DNA of 14,495 nt from an uncultured Ruminococcus sp. Its GTDB lineage: Bacteria; Bacillota; Clostridia; Oscillospirales; Ruminococcaceae. The stretch spans positions 1 to 14,495 of the forward strand of contig CAMWUB010000013.1 in the NCBI GenBank assembly GCA_947177345.1, written 5' to 3'. This document shows, one piece after another, positions 1-6,909 of the stretch. The notes beneath the pieces were generated by a model. The model was not told where the DNA came from and did no database searches. It saw only the letters and a program-made list of their open reading frames with translations. The translations under genes and the position numbers were made by a program. The stretch's first letter is position 1; every line of letters begins with the position of its first letter.

Positions 1-56
1 TTGTAAATCTGCATATATACAGGTTCGGAACTGTTGAAATCAATCGGAATATTCAT
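1..56 (-). CDS. GntR-family transcriptional regulator, N-terminal fragment
   Basis: Only the first 18 codons are in the window; the gene continues off the left edge. The peptide starts MNIPIDFNSSEPVYMQIY. Its pattern of a short acidic lead followed by 'S-x-E/D-P-[IV]-Y-x-Q-I' is characteristic of the start of GntR-type (YtrA/FadR-like) winged-helix repressors, just before the first DNA-binding helix. The ATG is preceded by AAGGAG at a suitable distance, and a consensus promoter lies further upstream, so the start is secure. Members of this subfamily often control the ABC transporter genes that follow them; that part cannot be seen here. The identification rests on a short peptide and is moderately sure. 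Confidence 0.6.
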   Translation of the reverse strand, partial: MNIPIDFNSSEPVYMQIY

Positions 57-80
57 TTAAATCAACTCCTTACGAAAATT

Positions 81-109
81 ATTTTAACATATTTTTATTA
101 TGATGTCAA
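81..109 (-). promoter_or_regulatory. Sigma-A promoter of the GntR-type gene
   Basis: On the minus strand, TTGACA (109-104) and TAAAAT (86-81) are separated by exactly 17 bases. The start codon is at 56, giving a short leader that contains the AAGGAG ribosome binding site. This is a near-consensus housekeeping promoter. Confidence 0.8.
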
Positions 110-122
110 ATTTTATAATAAT

Positions 123-162
123 AAAAATCTCCCTGTAAAATAATCTTTCACAGGGAGATTTT
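123..162 (-). terminator. Rho-independent terminator of the Thr-rich membrane protein gene
   Basis: A perfect 13-bp stem is formed by 124-136 and 150-162 (core CTCCCTGT/ACAGGGAG) around a 13-base loop. Read on the minus strand the stem runs into a T-rich tract. It lies just after the stop of the gene ending at 197. Because the arms end in A/T runs on both sides it may also act on the other strand, but no plus-strand gene precedes it. Confidence 0.85.
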
Positions 163-196
163 ATAAGGAGGTTGAATAATGTAGATTTCTGTATTA

Positions 197-1675
197 TCAG
201 GAAATATTACTGTAGAAATGTTCTGTAGTACCGTCAGCCCATATGAAATCAAAGACAGATATTACTGATTTACCGTTTACAGTTGCTTTGGCTGAATCTC
301 CTGTATCAAAAAAGAAAATAATGTCATTACCATTTCTGTCGTAAGTGAAAGTTATTTCAGTATTATCGCCTGTCATGATATAACTTCCGTTTCTTGTGTT
401 TTCGTGAAAAGTATATATTTTTTCGGAATCAGTTCCGGAAGTACGCCATACACCTTCTATGGAAACTTCCGGTTCTTCAAATGCCGGTGATTCAGTACTG
501 AAAGTGTATAAACCGTCGGAAAACTGTACCATAAATTTATTGATATCATAAGGCGTTATTACAGAACCCTTTTTCCAAGATGATTCATTACCGGTTATGC
601 CGTATGAAAAAGTATTTTCTGTAAATGCATAACTTAAAATATCTTCTGAACCGTCAATAATATTTCCGTATATATCGAATGAATATTCTGTAAGTGTACC
701 GTCCGGACGGAATTCAAAGCCCATGTACTCGCCTGTACCGGATATTTCCGCATAACGTATACCACTTATGAAAGTTTTCGGCAATTCTGTAGTAACAGTA
801 GTTGTTGTCGCCGGTTCTGTTATCACCATAACAGTAGTAGTTGTAGTAGTCGTTGTTGTTGTGATTACATTTGTAGTAGTGGTGGTAGTAGTAGTTACAA
901 CCGGCGGTGCTGTTGTAACTGGCGGAATCGTTTCAGGAGGGGCTGTTATTATGGGTTCGTCTTCTGTAATTTCTTCCACTACCAGCGGAACGGTATCATA
1001 TATATTTGCATCTGTATTTGTTACGGCATCAGTAACTGTTGTGGTGGTAGTAGTGAGTATCGTTTCAGTAATTACTTCCTGTAACTCCGTTGTAGTAGCC
1101 GTTGTCATGCCGTATTGTATAGAACCCTCATAACCGTTTATGTTAGCGTAATCGAATCCACCTGCTCTGTAACCTTTGTCGATATAAGAACCCGATATTA
1201 TTTCCGTAATCTGTTCAGGTTCGATATATGAGGTTTCTATAAAATTTGGCGTTGATATATCAAATTCTTCATTATCGTCTATGTTGCGATGCAGAAGTGC
1301 TACACTTGCTATACCTATAACCGCTATCAGCATTGCCACTGCTGACCCTGCATACTTATGCCATGAAATCTTATTTTTATACGGTTCTGTGCCGGATACG
1401 CTTATTTCATCTTCAGTTTCAGGAGTTTCATTTATTTCGTAATCTTCTCCGTAATCTTCTTCAGATTCAAAATCTTCATAAAATTCTTCATATTCTTCTG
1501 GTTCTTCATAAACTTCTATATCATCATCAGGAAATCCGCTTTTTCTTAGTGACTGTTTCAGAATACGTTTTTTAGCATTTTCGTCAAGTGCCGGATATTT
1601 TTCTGCTATTTCCTCAACTGAATCATCATCAAGACCGGTAAGATGTTCCATAAAATCTTTTTCATTTTCATTCAT
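197..1675 (-). CDS. Single-pass membrane protein with Thr-rich linker, putative anti-sigma/sensor partner of the upstream sigma factor
   Basis: A protein of 492 residues with no catalytic motif recognised. Residues 1-45 form a short charged helical segment (possible sigma-binding part), followed by a very acidic stretch (about 52-95). One transmembrane helix lies at about 109-128, with nothing signal-like before it, so the N-terminus should be cytoplasmic. Outside are a Thr/Pro-rich low-complexity linker (about 190-300) and two beta-rich C-terminal units (about 302-400 and 407-492). The second opens with GVWRTS and resembles small lipocalin-like DUF5640-type domains; that likeness is by eye. 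The start codon overlaps the stop of the sigma gene (ATGA), indicating translational coupling. This order, sigma then membrane protein with cytoplasmic head and exported sensor, is typical of sigma/anti-sigma pairs. The role is inferred from context and topology. Confidence 0.6.
   Translation of the reverse strand: MNENEKDFMEHLTGLDDDSVEEIAEKYPALDENAKKRILKQSLRKSGFPDDDIEVYEEPEEYEEFYEDFESEEDYGEDYEINETPETEDEISVSGTEPYKNKISWHKYAGSAVAMLIAVIGIASVALLHRNIDDNEEFDISTPNFIETSYIEPEQITEIISGSYIDKGYRAGGFDYANINGYEGSIQYGMTTATTTELQEVITETILTTTTTTVTDAVTNTDANIYDTVPLVVEEITEDEPIITAPPETIPPVTTAPPVVTTTTTTTTNVITTTTTTTTTTVMVITEPATTTTVTTELPKTFISGIRYAEISGTGEYMGFEFRPDGTLTEYSFDIYGNIIDGSEDILSYAFTENTFSYGITGNESSWKKGSVITPYDINKFMVQFSDGLYTFSTESPAFEEPEVSIEGVWRTSGTDSEKIYTFHENTRNGSYIMTGDNTEITFTYDRNGNDIIFFFDTGDSAKATVNGKSVISVFDFIWADGTTEHFYSNIS
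779..1105 (-). repeat. Thr-rich low-complexity linker coding region
   Basis: This stretch encodes residues of about 191-299 of the membrane protein, including runs of 8 and 10 consecutive Thr and several Pro-Pro-Val/Thr segments. The Thr codons are a mix of ACA, ACT and ACC, so it is selected protein composition rather than a pure trinucleotide slippage tract. Such linkers commonly span the cell wall in Ruminococcus-type surface proteins. Confidence 0.8.
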
Positions 1676-2237
1676 AAATATTCACCATTTTTTTCCAGTA
1701 TTGCTTTTATTTTCTTTCTTGCACGGAGGCTTCTTTTCTGAACCGCTCCGGCAGTCATACCCAGCCTGCGAGCAACTTCGCTGACTTTCTGATTATAGAA
1801 ATACTGATATATTATTATAGAGCTGTCAGGTTCACCGAGTGAACGAACTATTTTCCATAATCTGTCATGCAAGATATTTTCTTCTGCTTCTTCTTCGGTA
1901 CTGTTTCCGGCAGAAAGAAGTATCATATTATCTTCGTCGGTATCAAGTGAAATTTTATTATGACCCGCAAGCCGTCTGAAAGCGTCGATAGCCCGGTACT
2001 TTGCGATGGTGCTATGTATGATTTAAGACTTCCGTTTTCAGCGGAAAATTTACCGGCATTCCTGAGAAACTCAACCATAATATCGCTCACACAGTCCTCA
2101 ATATCCTCACGGGTTCCGAAACCGCTCAGTTTGTTGAGAACTATGGCATATATTAGATTGCCATATTGTTCGATAAGATATTCATAAGCATCTCTGGGAG
2201 AACTTGATAATAACTGTTCCCATTCCGAATCGCTCAT
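1672..2237 (-). pseudogene. ECF-like sigma-70 factor with a one-base frameshift
   Basis: Two reading frames together make one sigma factor of about 188 residues. The first frame, from the ATG at 2237, gives region 2 (LIEQYGNLIYAIVL, then REDIEDCVSDIMVEFLR and SLKSYIA). At about 2010 the frame changes: the continuation TIAKYRAIDAFRRL, a typical region 2.4 sequence, is read one frame over, and leads without a stop into a clear region 4 helix-turn-helix (VSEVARRLGMTAGAVQKRSLRARKKI). One base seems missing within ATAGCACCATC (minus strand; GCAACC expected). No slippery heptamer is present, so programmed shifting is unlikely. As it stands, translation would end in an unrelated tail. The start has an AGGGGTG ribosome binding site. 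The stop overlaps the next gene start. Either a recent mutation or a sequence error; family assignment is firm, status is not. Confidence 0.75.
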
Positions 2238-2347
2238 TGCTTCACCCCTGTAACTTTTTCATATTCCGTATTTTTATAAATATATTCGTTGTATGTCCGG
2301 AAATAAGGACACACAAAAAACAAATTTATTTTTCTGACCTGTATATT

Positions 2348-2377
2348 ATTCTACCATGTTTTCAGGTATCATGACAA
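2348..2377 (-). promoter_or_regulatory. Promoter of the leftward sigma/anti-sigma pair
   Basis: On the minus strand TTGTCA (2377-2372) and TAGAAT (2353-2348) are 18 bases apart. The leader to the ATG at 2237 is about 100 bases and holds a small hairpin (TGTCC 2294-2298 with GGACA 2307-2311). The match to a sigma-A promoter is good; whether the cognate sigma also acts here cannot be seen. Confidence 0.55.
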
Positions 2378-2410
2378 TACCAAACAATAAGTTTACAAAA
2401 AGTTCATAAT

Positions 2411-2460
2411 TTGACCGTCACAAATGACCGCCGGAATGTGTTATATTATACAGGACGTCC
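2411..2460 (+). promoter_or_regulatory. Promoter region of the rightward sigma/anti-sigma pair
   Basis: An extended -10 (TG at 2439-2440, one base, TATATT at 2442-2447) has no good -35 at the usual distance, which suggests activator or alternative-sigma dependence. TGACCG occurs twice upstream (2412-2417 and 2425-2430, 13 bases start to start). A perfect palindrome GGACGTCC (2453-2460) covers the expected transcription start. All these sit in the 240-bp region between two divergent sigma operons, so autoregulation is plausible but unproven. Confidence 0.45.
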
Positions 2461-2478
2461 ACAAAAGAGGTGATTTAT

Positions 2479-3015
2479 ATGACGCAGGAAAATTCCGACA
2501 AGATAAAAACTCTTTATGAAATATATGAACAGCCTATGTACAGGATAGCCTTTGCTGTGCTGAAAGATTCCGGACTGGCTGAAGATGCTGTTTCAGATGC
2601 TTTCATAAGGATAATTGACCGCCTGAAAAAAATAAAAGACCCTCACAGCGATAAGACCAAGGCTTATATAGTGAAGATAATAAAAAGTACATCTATAAAC
2701 ATCTACAGAAAAAACAGAAAAGTGATTATCCGTGAGACCGCTATTGACGATTCTGTATTACAGATTTCCGACGTTTCGCAGAATACGGAAGAAAATGTCA
2801 TTGACCGCATGGAAAATCAGAACAGAAGAAATTTATTCAATAAACTCGACGAAAAAGACCGTACTATAATTTCATTGCGGTACGGTAATGACCTCAGCTG
2901 GAAAGAAGTAGCGGAACGCACTTCAATGACGGAATCGACAGTACGCAAGCGTTTTGAACGTGCGAAGAAAAAATTACTCAGTATGAAGGGGGATATGTCT
3001 GATGAAAAATCATAG
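2479..3015 (+). CDS. ECF-like sigma-70 family RNA polymerase sigma factor
   Basis: A protein of 178 residues, the usual length for extracytoplasmic-function type sigma factors. Region 2 spans about 11-80 (LYEIYEQPMYRIAFAVLKD, then AEDAVSDAFIRII and the DNA-melting/-10 segment AYIVKIIKSTSINIYRK). Region 4 spans about 115-168, with the helix-turn-helix WKEVAERTSMTESTVRKRFERAKKKL that reads the -35 element. It would direct RNA polymerase to a small regulon when released by its partner. I chose the ATG at 2479: AGAGGTG lies 7 bases before it. A GTG at 2470 is in frame but overlaps that ribosome binding site. The 3' end overlaps the next gene by 14 bases, so the two are co-translated. It is the intact counterpart of the broken sigma gene across the divergent promoter region. 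Confidence 0.88.
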   Translation: MTQENSDKIKTLYEIYEQPMYRIAFAVLKDSGLAEDAVSDAFIRIIDRLKKIKDPHSDKTKAYIVKIIKSTSINIYRKNRKVIIRETAIDDSVLQISDVSQNTEENVIDRMENQNRRNLFNKLDEKDRTIISLRYGNDLSWKEVAERTSMTESTVRKRFERAKKKLLSMKGDMSDEKS

Positions 3016-5398
3016 ACTGCCTGACAATGACGAATGGAATAAAATCGTTGACGAGGCGTTTTCGTCAGACGAGATACACACATTCTCCGAAAAGTATAAT
3101 CTTAAAAAGTACCATAATTTTCAGGTACGGAAAGGAATCACTATGAAAAGAAACAATCTGCTTATGAATCTGACTGTCATTGCGACGGCACTGGCAGTAG
3201 TAGCAGTCCCGACGGGTGTATATATCGCCGGAAATATGACCGCTACAAAATCGGCTACACAGTACGCAAATGAAGAACTGGTAAAAAACGAACAGGCTAC
3301 ACCGGTATCAAATGATACAATCTATGCCGTTGAATATGACTGGCTACCGGAGGATTTTAATGATAACAGTGAAGATTCCTACACTTATTTTACAGATGCC
3401 GATAACAAGAAAATCTTTATGATAGCATCATTTACAAAAAATCTTTCCGGCGAAAAAATTGAAAACGGCAAGGCATTGACCGTACGTGACGAATATCAGA
3501 TTGGCGATAAAACTGTTGACATAAGATACAGTGACAGTTATGTGGAAAATTCAACCGATAAAGACTGCACGAATTACGGACGTGTTGCAACAATATATTT
3601 CAATAATACACCTTATGAACTTGAACTTCTGGTAACAGATGACGTTACAAAGGACGATTTCAAGAAAATTATCGAAAACGTGAAACTTATTGAAAGCGAT
3701 ACCGAAAGAGCGGAAATATTTACCGGTGAGCAGGCAGGCGAGGATATACAGGAAATTTCACATGAAACCGAAACACTCTATGATGTTGAATACGGCTGGA
3801 TTCCGGACAATTTAGAACGTATAGACGGCGAACCTTATTGTCATGAGTTCAGGAACGTCAATTCCGACAGAAAAACTATATCAGTTTATTTCAATAAAAA
3901 TCTTACCGGTGAAGAATCTGAAATGGACACTGCCTTAACCTCACTTGAAACATACAAGACCGAAGATACAACTATTACAGTAGGATATTATGATAATTAT
4001 ATTGAAAATTCAACGGATACACAGCATAATAAAGTTGGTCGTCAGGCATCAGTACGTTTTAAAGATAGTCCGTATCACCTTGTAGTATGGGTTACAGATG
4101 ACGTTACAAAGGACGATTTTAAGAAATTCCTTGAAAATATAAAATTTGTGCCGACAGATGCGGAAAAAGCATGGGTATTTTATCCGGAAGATTTAACGCA
4201 GTCCGAATTTACCATATCCGACGGCAATGACGACAAGCAGGTAAACGAGAGTACAAAGACAGTAACGGAAACCCAAAGCAAACCGGCTGAAAATTATGAC
4301 GATACAATTTATGACGTTGAATACGGCTGGCTTCCGGAGGGTCTCGAATATCAGCAGGGCAACGAATATGATGGTAAATTCCATGACTTTATCCACAATA
4401 CAGGTATGACACCGGCATTTGTTAAAAATGTTTCCGGTGGAGAAACTCCGCACGAAAGTAATTTCACAGTAATTGACGAGTATCAGACCGACGACAAAAC
4501 CATTGAAATAGCATATCGCAGTAACTATGAAGAAAATACGGATAATTATAATTTCGGACGTATTGGAACAGCATATTTTAAAGATACTCCGTATGAGCTT
4601 TCACTGTGGGTTACAGATAACGTCACAAAGGAAGATTTCAAGAAAATTCTCGAAAACGTAAAACTTGTACCGTCAGATACAGAGACGGCAAGTATATATA
4701 GTGGCGTGCAGAAAAAAGAACCGGTACAATTTGAAAGCAGTTCTTATGAACAGAACGGCATAAAGGTAGACGAAAGTCAGATAATACAGATTGGCGAGGA
4801 ACTCGGCGAACAATTCCCTGATTTAGTGGGAAATATTTCAACTAAGATAAAAAGCGTAAGTTTCAGCGACAATTTCAACGGTCTCACAACCGACGGGGTA
4901 GGCAGGGAAGCTGATTTCAGTCAGTATCTCAACGAAGACGGCAAACTTATTGAAAATGTACGTGAGTTCTATACCACTAAAAACGGCAAGGAAGAAACAA
5001 TCTATTTTGACGATACAACAGTAAGCGTAATGACGGTAACAATCACCTACACAAACAACGGCGATAAGCCGACTGCTGACGGTGGCTATTGCGTATTCCC
5101 GACTTTACAGACCATACATGACGGTTATTTCTATAATCCACACTTCTATAATATAATGGAAACAGAAGCTATGCTGGAAGAAACAATTACGGATTATAAG
5201 GAAAATTACCAGAAAATCGCAGATTGTGCAGGATTTTCATTCAGCAGTCCGAATCAGGAACGCAGAAACGAAATTCATCTTGATGCCGGAGAATCTGCGG
5301 AAGTAACGCTTGCATTTATAGTTGAAGATAAGTTCCGTGACAATCTCTATCTCAGACTGAATGATAACGGTTTTGTTGATTTATCCAATTTAAAATAA
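3002..5398 (+). CDS. Single-pass membrane anti-sigma-like protein with three LPEG-type (DUF4367-like) domains
   Basis: A 798-residue protein. Residues 1-47 form a short polar cytoplasmic head, the likely sigma-binding part, followed by a transmembrane helix at about 56-77. Outside are three copies of a roughly 130-residue domain (about 106-235, 258-390 and 436-565). Each opens with Y-x-V-E-Y-x-W-[LI]-P-[ED] and closes with V-T-D-[DN]-V-T-K-[DE]-D-F-K-K. This resembles the DUF4367 domain found on anti-sigma partners (judged by eye). The C-terminal part (about 575-798) contains VTITYTNNGD and a final beta-rich EVTLAFIVED segment, like the immunoglobulin-type DUF4352 fold. It overlaps the sigma gene, hence probably holds that sigma at the membrane until an outside signal is sensed. 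A second ATG (3143, codon 48) also has a good ribosome binding site and would give a form lacking the cytoplasmic head. Confidence 0.7.
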   Translation: MKNHRLPDNDEWNKIVDEAFSSDEIHTFSEKYNLKKYHNFQVRKGITMKRNNLLMNLTVIATALAVVAVPTGVYIAGNMTATKSATQYANEELVKNEQATPVSNDTIYAVEYDWLPEDFNDNSEDSYTYFTDADNKKIFMIASFTKNLSGEKIENGKALTVRDEYQIGDKTVDIRYSDSYVENSTDKDCTNYGRVATIYFNNTPYELELLVTDDVTKDDFKKIIENVKLIESDTERAEIFTGEQAGEDIQEISHETETLYDVEYGWIPDNLERIDGEPYCHEFRNVNSDRKTISVYFNKNLTGEESEMDTALTSLETYKTEDTTITVGYYDNYIENSTDTQHNKVGRQASVRFKDSPYHLVVWVTDDVTKDDFKKFLENIKFVPTDAEKAWVFYPEDLTQSEFTISDGNDDKQVNESTKTVTETQSKPAENYDDTIYDVEYGWLPEGLEYQQGNEYDGKFHDFIHNTGMTPAFVKNVSGGETPHESNFTVIDEYQTDDKTIEIAYRSNYEENTDNYNFGRIGTAYFKDTPYELSLWVTDNVTKEDFKKILENVKLVPSDTETASIYSGVQKKEPVQFESSSYEQNGIKVDESQIIQIGEELGEQFPDLVGNISTKIKSVSFSDNFNGLTTDGVGREADFSQYLNEDGKLIENVREFYTTKNGKEETIYFDDTTVSVMTVTITYTNNGDKPTADGGYCVFPTLQTIHDGYFYNPHFYNIMETEAMLEETITDYKENYQKIADCAGFSFSSPNQERRNEIHLDAGESAEVTLAFIVEDKFRDNLYLRLNDNGFVDLSNLK
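3317..4696 (+). repeat. Three tandem intragenic domain repeats
   Basis: Copies lie at about 3317-3706, 3773-4171 and 4307-4696. The best-conserved DNA, coding for VTDDVTKDDFKK, is almost identical between copies (GTTACAAAGGACGATTT in the first two, with a few changes in the third). This indicates internal duplication with little divergence in that segment, while linkers between copies vary in length. Confidence 0.8.
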
Positions 5399-5438
5399 AC
5401 CTCCTTATAAAGAAGCTCCCTGTAAAAAGGGAGTTTTT
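5399..5438 (+). terminator. Rho-independent terminator after the LPEG-repeat protein
   Basis: Stem CTCCCT (5416-5421) with AGGGAG (5428-5433), a 6-base loop, then TTTTTCTTTT. It lies 17 bases past the stop codon and sits between convergent genes, so it may serve the MATE gene (ending at 5442) in the other direction, though the minus-strand T tract is weaker. The preceding 13 bases ACCTCCTTATAAA (5399-5411) occur again beside the terminator at 123-162. Confidence 0.85.
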
Positions 5439-5441
5439 CTT

Positions 5442-6785
5442 TTATACTTTTAACTGTTTACGTGATACTTTTTTAACACACCAAATGCAAATTATTATAC
5501 AGTAAGTAGTGGCGACAATCCATGCGACCTGGTCAGTATAGCATATAGCACCGAATCTGTATATCGGGACGAATTTCCGGCTTACGATTATACGGGCGAA
5601 CATCTCAAGCACTCCGGAAAATATAGCCAGTCCCGAAAAACCTATACCCTGTACGCTCATACGGCACGCAAAGAGGATACCTAAAGCCCAGTAGAAATAT
5701 CCTACGCACTTCATGTAGACACCGCACGCATCGAGTACCGCAGATTCCGAACTGTCAAGAAACATCATTGACAAAGTACGTCCGCTGAAAATAAGTACGA
5801 TACCGATTATTATTCCGTATACTGCATTTATGACAGTTCCCTGAATGATACCTTTTTTTACACGGTCATAATTGCCTGCTCCTAAGTTCTGACTGCTGAA
5901 AACTGATATACCTGTTGCGATAGCCTCAAACGGACACATTGCAAGCTGTTTTAATTTTGAAGTTACCGCAAATGCCGATATATAGACATCTTCAAGTGAA
6001 TTATTTGCGGACTGCATAACCATACTTCCGATAGCCGTTATTGAAAACTGCAAGCCCATCGGAACACCCATGATAAAAAGTTCCTTTAAGGCGTAACCGT
6101 TAAATCTGCAAATATCTTTAGACAGTTTCAGTAACGGATATTTTTTCTGAATGACTATGAAACAAGTGATACCGCTACACGCCTGTGCCATGACCGTCGC
6201 CAATGCCGCACCGGCACACCCTAACGGTACAATCACTATAAATGTGAAATCAAGAATTATATTAAGTACCGCCGATATTGCAAGAAATATGAACGGCGTT
6301 TTACTGTCACCGATAGCACGGAGCATACTCGAAAGAAGATTATAAAAAAGTGTGAAAGGTATTCTGGCGAGTATTATGAAAAGATAGTTATAGGCATCTT
6401 TGTGGATATTTCCGGAAATTTTCAGAATATCAATAATATTTCCGCACATAATGCAGGTAATCAGAGTAAGTAATACCGCAAAGAAACCGGTCAGCAGATA
6501 AGAATGAAATATAGTACTTCGTAAGCGTTCAGGCTGTTCCGCACCGAAGTACTTCGCCATAGGGATTCCGAATCCTGAACACGTACCTATACAGAAACCC
6601 AGTACTAAAAACTGTACACTACTCGAAGCCCCTACTGCTCCTAAAGCATCTGCACCGAGTACTCGCCCGACTATCGCCGCATCAATCATATTGTATGCCT
6701 GTTGAAGAATGTTTCCTATTAATAACGGCAATGAAAATCCGAGTATTAGTCTGACCGGATTTCCGTCTGTCATGCTTTTGGTCAT
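5442..6785 (-). CDS. MATE-family multidrug/toxin efflux transporter
   Basis: A 447-residue integral membrane protein of normal MATE length with about 12 hydrophobic helices. The N-terminal signature is clear: MTDGNP-x-R-LILGFSLPLLIGN, then LQQAYNMIDAAIVGRVLG and ALGAVGAS. The second half repeats the pattern (FSITAIGSMVMQSANN, ISVFSSQNLGAGNYDR). Such proteins export drugs, metabolites or peptides in exchange for Na+ or H+. The substrate cannot be read from sequence. AAAGGAGTG precedes the ATG and a near-perfect promoter lies just upstream, so it is transcribed alone. It converges with the LPEG-repeat gene at a shared terminator. Confidence 0.9.
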   Translation of the reverse strand: MTKSMTDGNPVRLILGFSLPLLIGNILQQAYNMIDAAIVGRVLGADALGAVGASSSVQFLVLGFCIGTCSGFGIPMAKYFGAEQPERLRSTIFHSYLLTGFFAVLLTLITCIMCGNIIDILKISGNIHKDAYNYLFIILARIPFTLFYNLLSSMLRAIGDSKTPFIFLAISAVLNIILDFTFIVIVPLGCAGAALATVMAQACSGITCFIVIQKKYPLLKLSKDICRFNGYALKELFIMGVPMGLQFSITAIGSMVMQSANNSLEDVYISAFAVTSKLKQLAMCPFEAIATGISVFSSQNLGAGNYDRVKKGIIQGTVINAVYGIIIGIVLIFSGRTLSMMFLDSSESAVLDACGVYMKCVGYFYWALGILFACRMSVQGIGFSGLAIFSGVLEMFARIIVSRKFVPIYRFGAICYTDQVAWIVATTYCIIICIWCVKKVSRKQLKV

Positions 6786-6811
6786 AATTAAATCACTCCT
6801 TTGCGATTAGC

Positions 6812-6840
6812 ATTCTATCACTTTTTTCAGGAGATGTCAA
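6812..6840 (-). promoter_or_regulatory. Promoter of the MATE gene
   Basis: Minus strand TTGACA (6840-6835), 17-base spacer, TAGAAT (6817-6812). Predicted start near 6805, leaving a leader of about 20 bases with the AAAGGAGTG ribosome binding site. Confidence 0.85.
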
Positions 6841-6864
6841 GAATTTTACCGAAAAATTTCCGAC

Positions 6865-6894
6865 AAAAAAAGGACTTGAAAAAGTCCCTTTTTT
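6865..6894 (-). terminator. Rho-independent terminator of ldh
   Basis: GGACT (6872-6876) pairs with AGTCC (6883-6887). The stem is continued by seven A paired with T residues after one bulged C (6888). On the minus strand it ends in a run of seven T, 15 bases past the ldh stop codon. Confidence 0.85.
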
Positions 6895-6909
6895 AGTAAG
6901 AATTAAAAA

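Noticed and set aside
779..1105. Possible microsatellite or CRISPR-like repeat
   Set aside because: Codons are mixed and no regular repeat-spacer pattern exists; it is low-complexity coding sequence.
768..1133. Plus-strand open frame giving a Val-rich protein
   Set aside because: It is the antisense of the Thr-rich linker; Thr codons read backwards give Val. No ribosome binding site supports it.
2003..2015. Programmed ribosomal frameshift in the sigma gene
   Set aside because: No X-XXY-YYZ slippery site, no evident downstream stimulator, and sigma factors are not known for this; a lost base is simpler.
2238..2478. RNA gene or riboswitch in the long divergent region
   Set aside because: Only a small 5-bp hairpin is visible; no known riboswitch core or tRNA-like pattern recognised.
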